From the NCBI GenBank assembly GCA_023702235.1, contig JAMQCR010000001.1, forward strand, positions 2,666,001 to 2,730,000: a stretch of DNA of 64,000 nt, read 5' to 3'. Under the pieces are notes generated by a model that worked only from the letters and a program-made list of their open reading frames with translations, was not told where the DNA came from and did no database searches. Origin of the DNA: Neobacillus pocheonensis (lineage in GTDB: Bacteria > Bacillota > Bacilli > Bacillales > Cytobacillaceae). Of this stretch, positions 18,111 through 27,342 are shown piece by piece (positions within the stretch are counted from its first letter, which is position 1; each line of letters opens with the position of its first letter). The position numbers were made by a program, and so were the translations under genes.

Positions 18111-19628
18111 CTAATGGGATATACCTCTTCCATTCATTAGAAGATTGATATCTTCCTCTGTAACATTCTCATTTATTAGGTTACCGACAATCCTTCCTCT
18201 ATTCATAACTAAAATCCGATTACACAATCCGAGAAGTTCAGTTGTATCCGAAGAGATAATAACGACTCCTTTTCCCTCTTGAGCAAGCTCGTGAATCTTA
18301 AGATAGATTTCCGATCGGCTTCCTATATCAACACCCATTGTTGGTTCGTCTAAAATATATAAATCACTATCCCTCATCATCCATCTGCCTAACATGACTT
18401 TCTGCTGATTACCTCCACTTAAATATCTTATATTTTGATTAATATGATCTAGCTTAATATTAAGATCAATGACTTTATCAATTGTTTGATCCGCTTCAGA
18501 GTGGGAATTAATAAAATTCAAATGAGTTAATTTTTCTAAACTAGCAATGGACAAGTTGCTAGCTACACTCATATTCATAAATAGACCTGAAGCTAAACGG
18601 TCTTCATTCACATACCCAAATCTATTGTGGACTGCTTGGATTGGATGTTTAAAATCGATTTCCTTATTTCTCCAAAACATCCTGCCGCTATCTTTTTTCT
18701 CCTGACCAAATACAATTTTCGCTAACTCATCTTTACCTGAACCCACTAATCCCGCAATTCCAAGTATTTCCCCTTCAAATAAGGAAAAGTTAACACTTGC
18801 AAGACTCTGTTTTTTCGTTAAATTTTCTACTCTTAATAATTCTTTACCAGTTTGTTTTATGACTGGAGGATAATAATGAGTAAGATTATAGCCAACCATT
18901 AAATTTGTCATTTCTTTCACTGTAATTTCATTTACAGGATGAGTAGCTACCCATTTTCCATCACGTAAAATGGTAACCTTATCACAAATTTCATGAATTT
19001 CATTTAATTTATGAGTAATAAAGACAATTCCAATACCTTCGTTTTTATATTCCTTAATTAATCTGAAAAGATGGTCTCTTTCAGGTTCTGTTAAGTTTGC
19101 AGTCGGCTCGTCCATAATTAAGATTTTAGACTTATGAAAGATGGCTTTTGCAATTGAGATTAAATAATGTTGACGATATGGTATATTCATTACTTTTTCA
19201 TTTGGATTAATTGAAGCACCAAGCTTGCTTAGTATTTTTCTTGCATCTTTTCTCATTTTTGAAAAATTAACAAAAAACTTAAGTATTCTTGGGTGTGATC
19301 CAAGGAAAATATTCTCTGCAACACTCATATTTGGGACGAGATTAGGGCTTTGATGGATAACTGCGATTCCGTGTTTTTGAGCATCCTGTGTGGATTGGAA
19401 ATTGACCTTTTGGTCATTTACTTTTATTTCTCCTGAATCCTGTTTAAATAAACCGGATGCAACATTAATTAACGTAGATTTCCCTGCACCATTTCTACCT
19501 ATCAGAGCATGAACTTCCCCAGCTTTTACTTGAAAATTTATATGATCTAATACTTTATTATCAAAAAAATATTTGCTTATATTTTCCATTTTTAGTAACA
19601 TCATCCCACCACTTTCATTCATTACCAT
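18111..19628 (-). CDS. Second RbsA-like sugar ABC transporter ATPase
   Basis: A full-length two-domain ATPase (about 490-505 residues). The first domain has GRNGAGKSTLINV and ILIMDEPTANL, the second has GLVGSGKDELAKI, LSGGNQQKVMLGRW and LYILDEPTMGVD. The second Walker A is degenerate, as usual in RbsA proteins. Start choice is open: the longest frame begins at 19628, but GGTGGG lies just before the ATG-ATG pair at 19604-19599. No permease or binding protein sits beside it; a terminator follows, and the divergent AraC gene precedes it. It may serve the RbsB/RbsC pair downstream or a transporter elsewhere. Confidence 0.85.
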   Translation of the reverse strand: MVMNESGGMMLLKMENISKYFFDNKVLDHINFQVKAGEVHALIGRNGAGKSTLINVASGLFKQDSGEIKVNDQKVNFQSTQDAQKHGIAVIHQSPNLVPNMSVAENIFLGSHPRILKFFVNFSKMRKDARKILSKLGASINPNEKVMNIPYRQHYLISIAKAIFHKSKILIMDEPTANLTEPERDHLFRLIKEYKNEGIGIVFITHKLNEIHEICDKVTILRDGKWVATHPVNEITVKEMTNLMVGYNLTHYYPPVIKQTGKELLRVENLTKKQSLASVNFSLFEGEILGIAGLVGSGKDELAKIVFGQEKKDSGRMFWRNKEIDFKHPIQAVHNRFGYVNEDRLASGLFMNMSVASNLSIASLEKLTHLNFINSHSEADQTIDKVIDLNIKLDHINQNIRYLSGGNQQKVMLGRWMMRDSDLYILDEPTMGVDIGSRSEIYLKIHELAQEGKGVVIISSDTTELLGLCNRILVMNRGRIVGNLINENVTEEDINLLMNGRGISH

Positions 19629-19842
19629 AGAAAATAATTTTCTTTAGTTTAAAATACAATTTAATATTAAAAAATGAAATAAATTGTTCAGAAACTATAA
19701 TTTCTTGCGGGATTTTCATTTCGATATTGAATTTAAATTGTACTTTATCAATAATAATACTAAATTTCAATTCTTTTTTTTCGAATAATCATAAGATTAC
19801 CAATGCTTCCTAAAATTTTATTAGAGTAGAAGAGGGGGTTAT

Positions 19843-20650
19843 ATGGACACATTACCAAAATTAATACAAACTCCTATTTAACCTCGGTGACAGAACTCAA
19901 GCAGGGGCCAAAAAGCAAGAAAATAAAATGCTGCATCAACATGAGTATACTGAGATTCTTTTTATCCAGGATGGCCAAGGAAATTTTACTCTTAATGGTA
20001 AAATAGTTAATGTGAACAGAGGAGATCTTTTACTTATTAATTCTAATATTGAACACGAGACTGCTTCTTCTATCGGCAGCAGATTCAAAGGATTTTCATT
20101 ATCCGTTTCTGCTTTACATTTATCTGGGCTTCCAAAAGGTTACATTATTGCTGACAATGAATCGCCCATTTTGAGCGCCCAGGGAAATCATATAACAATA
20201 AATAAATATATTGAGGATATTTACGAGGAATATACAAATAGCGACCTCGGTTCTCAGGAAATCATCTCTTCACTTTTAACAACCTTAATTATTAAAATCC
20301 TTCGTACACTGTATTCAACAAAATCGGGTGCAAATGCCTCTATTTCTGAAAAAGTTAAAAAATACATTACAGAAAATTATAATCGTGATATATCACTTAA
20401 TGAATTAGCTAATGTCGTCTATGTAAATCCTTATCATTTAGCCCATACCTTTAAAAATGAAGTGGGAATATCCCCTATACAATTTCTAATAACACACAGA
20501 ATTGAAGTAGCTAAAACAATGTTACTTCATTCAGATTTAACCATTCGTGAAATTGCTTCCAAGGTGGGATATCCAAATGCAAACTATTTCAACTTACTTT
20601 TTAAAAAATTTACTGGATATTCACCAGGAAAATTCAGAAAAAATTTTTAA
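19843..20650 (+). pseudogene. AraC-family regulator, frameshifted near its start
   Basis: A strong GAGGGGG signal precedes the ATG at 19843, but that frame (MDTLPKLIQTPI) meets TAA at once. The next frame (NLGDRTQAGAKKQENK) leads directly into the cupin-like sensor HQHEYTEILFIQDGQG and ends with two helix-turn-helix motifs (ISLNELANVVYVNPYHL and LTIREIASKVGY). One extra T in CCTATTTAACC would explain the break. If the sequence is right, translation could begin only at the ATG at 19928, which has no good ribosome binding site. It is divergent from the lone ATPase gene and is the probable activator of the sugar cluster. Confidence 0.75.
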
Positions 20651-20706
20651 CAATATACATTTTTTCGTATATTGCAAAGGCTACTATTGAACCTTACATG
20701 TAGCCT
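20651..20706 (+). terminator. Hairpins after the AraC gene
   Basis: CAATATAC/GTATATTG (20651-20674) and AGGCTAC/GTAGCCT (20678-20706) are two stems directly behind the AraC stop codon. Neither has a strong T-run; the region probably ends transcription of the regulator. Confidence 0.45.
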
Positions 20707-20734
20707 CTGCATTTATGGAATGTACAAACTGAAT

Positions 20735-21241
20735 TTAATTTTCTACCATTATTTTTATAACATCTTTATTATATAAAGCATCATTGATTCCATCGACGAT
20801 TTGATCAAATGTGATAGCCTTAGTAATTATTTCATGTGAATTAAATCTTTCATTTTTAATTAAATCAATTGCTTGAAGCCATGTGCCGTAACTTCCCGGA
20901 ACTCCAATTTGATTTATCGAAGAACATAATAATTTTTGACCCATCCGACAAAAATAACATTTGTTACAGCTTATATTAATATCTGCAGTCACCTTCGCAC
21001 CAATATAAACAGTTTTTACATTTTTTCCAACTCTAACTACTTCGCCCGAGAACTCATGACCTAAAATAAGAGGTAGAGGAGCAGGAAAATGTCCTTTAAA
21101 AATATGTGGATCAGTTCCACAAATCCCACACTTTTTTACTCTTATAAGGACTTCTTCTTCATTTATTTCCGGTACAGGTACCTCCTCCAATCTTAATTCT
21201 TCCGTTTTATGAAGGGCAGCTGCCAGCATTTTTTGACTCAA
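20735..21241 (-). pseudogene. Zinc-dependent alcohol dehydrogenase gene with large in-frame internal deletion
   Basis: The N-terminal 100 or so residues are a medium-chain zinc alcohol dehydrogenase: KKCGICGTDPHIFKGHFP with the catalytic Cys, LILGHEFSGEVV with the His-Glu pair, and CNKCYFCRMGQKLLC with the four structural-zinc cysteines. After INQIGVPGSYG the sequence jumps to the extreme C-terminus (AIDLIKNERFNSHEI to IKIMVEN-stop). The whole Rossmann nucleotide-binding domain, about 170 residues, is missing while the frame is kept. The TTG at 21241 has an AAGGGGTGA signal; an ATG lies 12 bases downstream. The product cannot bind NAD and is almost certainly inactive. Confidence 0.8.
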
Positions 21242-21335
21242 GAAGTCACCCCTTTTCAACTTAACTCCAAATATATAAGTATTTACCTTTTTAAAGTTAT
21301 CTTACTAGTAACAGAATTTTTAAAAAATAAAGTAA

Positions 21336-21950
21336 GCAATCGAAGTCTTCGCATACCAGTCAGGCTCATATATTTATTGGATCTTTTTTAAAGCCTTAAT
21401 CGATACCGGTATGAGAAAAGGAGAAGCAGCAGCACTCCAGTGGACCGATATCGATTTAAAGGAACGAGCAATAAATATTAACAAATCATTTGATTTCCAA
21501 AAAGCCAGCAAAGATAAAAGTTTGATGTTTGGTGAGACAAAAACCTTCCACTCTGAACGAGTAATAAAAATAAGCCAGTCTTTGGCTAATGATTTACAGT
21601 TCCACAAAAATTATCAGAACCAAAATAAGCTAGCTTTGAACGAAATTTATCATCACGATCTTAACCTGGTGTTCTGCAGAAATGATGGTAATTATCTCCC
21701 GAAGTCTACATTGTTTAATGCTTTTTCAAGAATCTTAAAAAGAGCTGATATATCCTCCCTGCCAATCCATTCATTAAGACATACCCACGCCGTTCTGCAA
21801 CTGGAAGCAGGGGTAGATATGAAAACATTACAAGGGCGTTTAGGTCATGGTAGTATGCAAGTTACAGCTGATGTATATTCCCACGTTTCGAAGAAATTAG
21901 AATTAGCAGCCATTGATAAATATGAGGAGTATATGAAGGGTATCTATTAA
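21336..21950 (+). pseudogene. Tyrosine recombinase (phage/ICE integrase) C-terminal remnant
   Basis: The frame opens after a TAA with AIEVFAYQSGSYIYWIFFK and continues into the integrase catalytic domain. The motifs are IDTGMRKGEAAALQW (first Arg), IHSLRHTHAVLQ (His-x-x-Arg), LQGRLGHGSMQV and the nucleophile region TADVYSHVSKK. The N-terminal arm- and core-binding domains are absent; EFLKNK in a neighbouring frame just upstream may be a further scrap. The catalytic residues are all present but the protein would lack DNA-binding parts and a start signal. It marks a former mobile element next to glnA. Confidence 0.72.
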
Positions 21951-21960
21951 TTTTCATTTT

Positions 21961-22020
21961 TTGTGGGCAAATTGTGGGCAACATCTAATTTATTTTCCAG
22001 ATATATATAACGCCCACAAA
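21961..22020. repeat. TTGTGGGCAA repeats behind the integrase remnant
   Basis: TTGTGGGCAA occurs at 21961-21970 and 21972-21981, and CGCCCACAAA at 22011-22020 is the inverted form. Such repeats next to integrase genes commonly act as recombinase arm-type sites; here they probably mark the edge of the lost element. Confidence 0.5.
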
Positions 22021-22023
22021 ACA

Positions 22024-22058
22024 AAAACCCCTCAACACTAATAGTATCAAGGGGTTTC
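22024..22058 (-). terminator. glnRA operon terminator
   Basis: AAACCCCT and AGGGGTTT pair across a 17-base loop, with TTTTTGTTTT following on the minus strand. It starts five bases after the glnA stop codon. Confidence 0.7.
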
Positions 22059-22062
22059 GTCA

Positions 22063-23397
22063 TTAAAAAATAGTCATATATTGTTCGCGTTCCCAAGGGT
22101 GAACGACTGTACGGAACATATCCCATTCAATTTCTTTCGCTTCAACAAAGTGTTCGAAGATATGCTCTCCAAGACCAGAAACGATTACTTCGTCAGACTT
22201 TAATTGATCTAATGCTTGAGCGAGTGTTGCTGGAAGATCGATGATGCCTTCTTCAATTCTTTCTTCCTTGCTCATCACATAGATGTTACGGTCAACTGGT
22301 GCTGGAGGGGTTAATTTATTTTTAATTCCATCTAATCCTGCTTTAAGAAGAACAGCCATTGCAAGGTATGGATTTGCTGCTGGGTCAACACTTCGTACTT
22401 CTACACGTGTGCTTAATCCACGAGATGCAGGAATACGGATTAGTGGAGAACGGTTTCTTGCAGACCATGCCACATAGCAAGGGGCTTCATAGCCAGGAAC
22501 TAGACGCTTAAATGAGTTTACTGTTGGGTTCGTAACAGCTGTAAAGCTTGGCGCGTGCTTAAGGATACCAGCAATGAATTGACGAGCTGTTTCACTTAAC
22601 TCAAGATCACTTGTTGGTTCGTAGAAAGCATTTTTCCCATTTGTAAATAATGATAGGTTGCAGTGCATTCCAGATCCGTTTACACCGAATAATGGTTTTG
22701 GCATGAAGGTTGCATGTAAACCATGCTTACGAGCAATCGTTTTAACAACAAGCTTGAAGGTTTGAATTTGGTCACAAGCTGTTAAGGCATCTGCATATTT
22801 GAAGTCGATTTCATGTTGTCCTGGAGCTACTTCATGGTGTGATGCTTCAATTTCAAAGCCCATTTCTTCCAGTTCAAGAACGATATCACGACGGCAGTTT
22901 TCACCTAAATCTGTTGGTGCTAAGTCAAAATAACCACCTTGGTCGTTCAATTCTAATGTTGGCTCACCTTTTTGATCTAACTTGAATAAGAAAAATTCAG
23001 GCTCTGGTCCTAAGTTAAAATGTGTAAAACCAAGCTCTTCCATTTCTTTCAATACTCTTCTTAGGTTATTACGTGGGTCACCTTCGAAAGGTTTTCCTTC
23101 TGGAGTGTAAATATCACAAATTAAACGAGCTACTTTTCCTTTTTCAGCTGTCCAAGGGAAAACAACCCAAGTATTTAAATCTGGATATAGTAACATGTCT
23201 GACTCTTCAATTCTTACAAACCCTTCGATAGAAGAACCGTCAAACATCATTTTGTTATCAAGTGCTTTTTCTAATTGGCTGACCGGAATTTCAACATTTT
23301 TAATTGTTCCTAGAATGTCAGTAAATTGTAATCGGATAAATTTTACATTTTCTTCTTTTGCCAGACGTTGAATATCTTCTCTAGTGAACTTTGCCAT
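22063..23397 (-). CDS. glnA: Glutamine synthetase type I (GlnA)
   Basis: The 444-residue protein is a GSI-alpha glutamine synthetase making glutamine from glutamate, ammonia and ATP. Signatures include [16 protein letters not shown] near residue 52, GPEPEFFLF with a metal glutamate, [24 protein letters not shown] and the adenylate loop region [13 protein letters not shown]. Arg 62, which in B. subtilis mediates feedback inhibition by glutamine, is present, and the C-terminus [10 protein letters not shown] resembles the tail that contacts GlnR. It lies 33 bases after glnR, as in the classic glnRA operon, and is therefore under GlnR control. Confidence 0.96.
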   Translation of the reverse strand: MAKFTREDIQRLAKEENVKFIRLQFTDILGTIKNVEIPVSQLEKALDNKMMFDGSSIEGFVRIEESDMLLYPDLNTWVVFPWTAEKGKVARLICDIYTPEGKPFEGDPRNNLRRVLKEMEELGFTHFNLGPEPEFFLFKLDQKGEPTLELNDQGGYFDLAPTDLGENCRRDIVLELEEMGFEIEASHHEVAPGQHEIDFKYADALTACDQIQTFKLVVKTIARKHGLHATFMPKPLFGVNGSGMHCNLSLFTNGKNAFYEPTSDLELSETARQFIAGILKHAPSFTAVTNPTVNSFKRLVPGYEAPCYVAWSARNRSPLIRIPASRGLSTRVEVRSVDPAANPYLAMAVLLKAGLDGIKNKLTPPAPVDRNIYVMSKEERIEEGIIDLPATLAQALDQLKSDEVIVSGLGEHIFEHFVEAKEIEWDMFRTVVHPWEREQYMTIF

Positions 23398-23430
23398 TTT
23401 ATTTCCTCCTACTATTAGAAAAAATTATTT

Positions 23431-23832
23431 TTAATGGAAAAATCGTGACATATCACCTTGACGCAATGTCGAACGATTTAATCTTCCAGAATGCATTAAT
23501 TCATTACGGAGTAAATTTCTAAGCTGATCATCAGTCAACTCGCGTTTCGCTTTACCGGTATGTTGCTCAATTACGTTTATTTGTTGCTCTTTGATCAAGA
23601 ATAGCTGTTTTACACCAGCCATGTTGATACCTTGATCAATTAAGTCCTTAATTTCTAACAGTCTATCAATATCATTTAAACTAAATAATCGCCTGTTTCC
23701 ATCGGTTCTTGCTGGAGAAATCAATTCGTGCTCTTCATAATAACGTATTTGCCTTGCGGTTAACTCGGTGAGCTGCATGACAGTTCCAATGGGAAACAAT
23801 GGCATTGAGCGGCGAATTTCCTTTCCACTCAC
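23431..23832 (-). CDS. glnR: Glutamine synthetase repressor GlnR
   Basis: A 133-residue MerR-family regulator. The winged helix begins [21 protein letters not shown], with the typical [20 protein letters not shown] wing. The C-terminal tail (about residues 85-133, [14 protein letters not shown] to MSRFFH) is the part that in Bacillus blocks dimerisation until feedback-inhibited glutamine synthetase relieves it. It represses glnRA and, in relatives, ureABC and tnrA when nitrogen is plentiful. Two GlnR-type operators lie just upstream at 23875-23914. Confidence 0.95.
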   Translation of the reverse strand: MSGKEIRRSMPLFPIGTVMQLTELTARQIRYYEEHELISPARTDGNRRLFSLNDIDRLLEIKDLIDQGINMAGVKQLFLIKEQQINVIEQHTGKAKRELTDDQLRNLLRNELMHSGRLNRSTLRQGDMSRFFH

Positions 23833-23874
23833 TGATTTCTCCTCCTTATGGTTTTATATTGCTATTATATTAGG

Positions 23875-23914
23875 TGTCAGAAAAGTTGTCAATCATATGT
23901 AAGGTTTTCTGACA
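23875..23914 (-). promoter_or_regulatory. Tandem GlnR/TnrA operators upstream of glnR
   Basis: On the minus strand TGTCAGAAAACCTTACA (23898-23914) matches TGTNA-N7-TNACA exactly. A second, less exact copy, TGACAACTTTTCTGACA, lies at 23875-23891. Two such sites upstream of glnR are the known arrangement of the glnRA promoter. Confidence 0.85.
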
Positions 23915-23937
23915 TGATTTTTAAAAAAATCTTGTTA

Positions 23938-25208
23938 CTACGTTAGATCGATAAAGCCTTTTTCTGCCAAGCTATCTAACGCTATACAAACGGCCATTTT
24001 TACATGTGCGTATGTTAAGCCGCCTTGTACATAGGCCACATAGGGTGGTCTGATTGGGCCATCAGCTGTCAATTCGATACTCGCCCCTTGCACGAATGTC
24101 CCTGCCGCCATGATGACATTGTCTTCATAACCAGGCATATAGCTTGGATACGGGGTAACATATGAATTAATCGGTGAAGCAAATTGAATCGCTTGACAGA
24201 ATGCAATCATTTTTTCACGGTCATCAAACTGAACCGATTGAATTAAGTCTGTCCGCTCAGTATCCCACTTAGGGAGTGAGTTCATTCCTAGCTTTTCGAG
24301 CATGGCTGCCGTAAAGACGGCCCCTTTCAACGCCTGCCCGACTACATGTGGTGCGAGAAAGAAGCCTTGGTACATTTCTTGAAGACTATAGAGCGATGCA
24401 CCAGCTTCAGCACCAATCCCAGGTGATGTCATACGATAAGAGCACGCCTCTACCCACTGACTCTTACCCACGATATAACCACCTGTTTTTGCTATGCCAC
24501 CACCAGGATTTTTAATGAGTGATCCCGCCATTAAATCCGCTCCGACATGACAAGGCTCCAATTCTTCTACAAATTCACCATAACAATTATCTACAAAAAC
24601 AACAACATCATTCTTGATTTCTTTTACAAAACTTATCATTTGCTTTATTTCTGCAATCGTAAACGAAGGCCTGGTTGCATACCCTTTGGAACGCTGAATC
24701 CCAATCATTTTTGTATTTGGCTTTATTTTATGCGAAACAGCATTCCAATCAATCGATCCATCATCAGTAAGCGAGACACTATCATAGGAAATGCCAAATT
24801 CTTTTAATGATCCCACTCCATTTCCACGAATACCGACGATTTCTTCAAGTGTGTCATATGGTTTTCCAGTGATATAAAGGAGTTCATCCCCTGGACGAAG
24901 GACACCAAACAACGCAATCGATATGGCATGTGTGCCAGATATAATTTGCGGTCGGACAAGTCCTGCTTCCCCGCCAAAAACATCAGCATAAATTAATTCA
25001 AGCGTATCTGGCCAATATCATCGTATCCATATCCTGTGCTAGGAATAAAATGTGAATCACTTACCCTTTTGTTTTGAAAACTTTGCAATACCCGGAATTG
25101 ATTTATTTCTATTCTTTCATCTATTTTATTATGAACTTCAGCTATCTGCTTTTCTACTTTTTTAACGAGTGGTTGAAGCTTTTCGCCATTTTTTAACTGT
25201 TGAAACAT
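23938..25208 (-). pseudogene. ynbB: YnbB-like PLP-dependent protein (methionine gamma-lyase family), one-base deletion
   Basis: The first frame ends TGYGYDDIGQIRLN-stop; the rest of the protein resumes one frame over as DTLELIYADVFGGEAGLV and runs to the stop at 23938. The sequence ATTGGCCAGATAC lacks one base next to a GGCC at 25010-25013; a GGC-CGA-GAT reading restores DIGRDTLEL. The restored protein of about 420 residues is the YnbB (aluminium resistance/methionine gamma-lyase) family with the PLP lysine in GSLIKNPGGGIAKTGG and the cofactor aspartate in VVFVDNCYGEF. The start at 25208 follows GGAG and abuts hflX. In Bacillus, ynbB lies between hflX and glnR, as here. The lesion is probably a read error. 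Confidence 0.85.
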
Positions 25209-25221
25209 GATGCGCTCCATT

Positions 25222-26475
25222 CTATACTTTAAATTTTTCTAGTTGTCCAGTTATTTGATGATCTTGAAGAGAGAATCCCCTACATTGATACAACTGGCTC
25301 TCTTCATCAAAGGATAGCTCCCTTAAAACTGTTTCATTCTTTAATTGTGAAAGTAATTTTCCTTCAGAAGATGGAACCTGTACTTGGTATGGAACCATCA
25401 TTTCAATCGTGAGTTCCTCTATCTTTTTCTTTAATGCTTGGCGATCTTCTTTGTCAAAAGCACTAATAAATACTGTAGGCGTATTAGCGGTCGGAACAAA
25501 GTCAGGATGCTGAAGATCTCTTTTATTATATACGGTTATCTGTGGAATTTCTTTAATTTCCAAATCCACGAGCAGTTTATTGACCGTTTTTTCATGATGA
25601 AAATAATCCTGATTGGACATATCCACCACATGCAAAAGCAGGTCTGCTTCCTTAACTTCCTCGAGTGTCGAGCGGAAGGCTGCGATAAGCGTGGTTGGAA
25701 GATCCTGAATAAATCCAACCGTATCCGTAACTAACGCTAAAAACCCACTCGGCAAAATCAATTTTCTGGTCATCGGATCCAGTGTTGCGAACAGTTGATT
25801 TTCCTCATACGAATCTGCTTCAGAAAGCCGATTGAATAGCGTTGATTTTCCGGCATTTGTATAGCCGACAATTGCAACCTGAAATGTTTTATTTTTCTTT
25901 CTACGTTCTCGGTATCGATCTCGATGCTGTACAATGATTGAAAGCTGACCTTTAATATCATCAATTTTCTTGCGAATATGACGACGATCGGTTTCTAGCT
26001 TGGTTTTGCCTCTTGTTCCGATTCCGGCACCAAGTCGGGATAAGGCGATTCCTTGACCAGCAAGTCGAGGCAATAAGTATTGAAGTTGGGCTAGTTCAAC
26101 CTGTAGCTTCCCTTCCTTTGAACGAGCCCGTTGTGCAAAGATATCTAAAATTAGTTGGGTTCTGTCGATAATCCGCGCATTGATTTCAGAAGCAAGGTTT
26201 CGCTTTTGGCTTGGTGAAAGTTCATCATTAAAAATCACTAAATCCGCTTCTAACTCCTCGACCAGCGCATTTAACTCTTCAACCTTGCCCTTTCCAATAT
26301 ATGTAGCAGGATGGAGACGATCTCGTTTCTGCACAAGAGAAGTTAACACTTTAGCCTGTGCTGTTTCTGTTAACGAAACAAGCTCTTCCATCGAATAGTG
26401 GAAACGTAAATCGTCATTACCTGTTGTTTGACAGCCGACAAGGATTGCTTTCTCAATTGTTTCTTTTTGTTCCAA
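25222..26475 (-). CDS. hflX: GTPase HflX
   Basis: The 417-residue protein is the ribosome-associated GTPase HflX (YnbA in B. subtilis). The N-terminal subdomain ends in the glycine-rich [21 protein letters not shown]; the G domain has G1 [13 protein letters not shown] near residue 205, the G2/G3 region [10 protein letters not shown] and [13 protein letters not shown], and NKRD as G4. HflX splits stalled or hibernating 70S ribosomes under stress. It precedes ynbB with a 13-base gap, in the conserved spoVK-hflX-ynbB-glnR-glnA neighbourhood. Confidence 0.94.
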   Translation of the reverse strand: MEQKETIEKAILVGCQTTGNDDLRFHYSMEELVSLTETAQAKVLTSLVQKRDRLHPATYIGKGKVEELNALVEELEADLVIFNDELSPSQKRNLASEINARIIDRTQLILDIFAQRARSKEGKLQVELAQLQYLLPRLAGQGIALSRLGAGIGTRGKTKLETDRRHIRKKIDDIKGQLSIIVQHRDRYRERRKKNKTFQVAIVGYTNAGKSTLFNRLSEADSYEENQLFATLDPMTRKLILPSGFLALVTDTVGFIQDLPTTLIAAFRSTLEEVKEADLLLHVVDMSNQDYFHHEKTVNKLLVDLEIKEIPQITVYNKRDLQHPDFVPTANTPTVFISAFDKEDRQALKKKIEELTIEMMVPYQVQVPSSEGKLLSQLKNETVLRELSFDEESQLYQCRGFSLQDHQITGQLEKFKV

Positions 26476-26676
26476 AAGGCATCCGTCCTTCCTTTTACTC
26501 TTTTTCCATCATATCAAAAAAAACCCTGATACTCTAATTTTCCCGCTATCTTTCACTTTTTAAAAAATGAGTTGAAATTTTACACTTTCATGGTAAAATC
26601 ATATTGTTTGCTCAACTGATTAAATACACTATTCATAGTGTTAATAAAGATAAATTAAGGAAAAAATAGAAGGGAA

Positions 26677-27291
26677 ATGCGTTACATGACATGGGAAGTT
26701 CTTAGTATGATTGGCACAATTGCTTTTGCCGTAAGTGGAGCCATTGTGGCGATGGAAGAAGAGTATGATATTTTAGGCGTATATATTTTAGGTATTGTTA
26801 CAGCGTTTGGCGGTGGTGCGATTCGAAACCTTTTGATTGGTGTCCCGGTTTCCGCCCTCTGGGATCAAAGTTTATTTTTCCAAATCGCCTTGTTATCGAT
26901 AACGGCAGTATTTTTATTTCCAAAGAATCTTTTAAGGCATTGGCAAAAATGGGGAAACCTATTTGATGCCATCGGGTTATCTGCTTTTGCAATTCAGGGT
27001 GCCATTTACGCCGTGAAAATGGAGCACCCCTTAAGTGCTGTCATTGTTGCTGCTGTAATGACTGGAATTGGCGGCGGAATTATCCGAGATTTATTAGCGG
27101 GTAGAAAACCGATGGTGTTACGTTTAGAAATTTATGCTTTGTGGGCGATCCTTGCAGGCGTTATTATTGGATTAAAAATCGCCTCAAATCCATGGGAATT
27201 GTATATTTTATTTGGGATTGTTACTGTACTACGTGTACTTTCTTATACTTTTGACTGGAAATTACCTATTAGGCGAATTGAAGAGAATTAA
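26677..27291 (+). CDS. Trimeric intracellular cation channel (TRIC/UPF0126) family membrane protein
   Basis: The 204-residue protein consists of two repeats of the UPF0126 domain, each with three membrane helices: residues about 5-85 (FAVSGAIVAMEEEYDILGV, AFGGGAIRNLLIGVP) and 90-165 (FAIQGAIYAVKMEHP, GIGGGIIRDLLAGRKP), then a last helix near 175-190. The paired GGGxxRD/NLL loops are the family hallmark; bacterial TRIC proteins form potassium-permeable trimers. It is a lone plus-strand gene between hflX and spoVK. Confidence 0.88.
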   Translation: MRYMTWEVLSMIGTIAFAVSGAIVAMEEEYDILGVYILGIVTAFGGGAIRNLLIGVPVSALWDQSLFFQIALLSITAVFLFPKNLLRHWQKWGNLFDAIGLSAFAIQGAIYAVKMEHPLSAVIVAAVMTGIGGGIIRDLLAGRKPMVLRLEIYALWAILAGVIIGLKIASNPWELYILFGIVTVLRVLSYTFDWKLPIRRIEEN

Positions 27292-27328
27292 AAAAATCGG
27301 CGGATCCTAAGCATCCGTCGATTTTTTT
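27290..27328. terminator. Bidirectional terminator between the TRIC gene and spoVK
   Basis: AAAAAATCGGCGGAT (27291-27305) and ATCCGTCGATTTTTT (27313-27327) pair almost perfectly, with A- and T-runs on the two sides, serving both converging genes. Confidence 0.85.
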
Positions 27329-27342
27329 AATTACTGCTTTAC

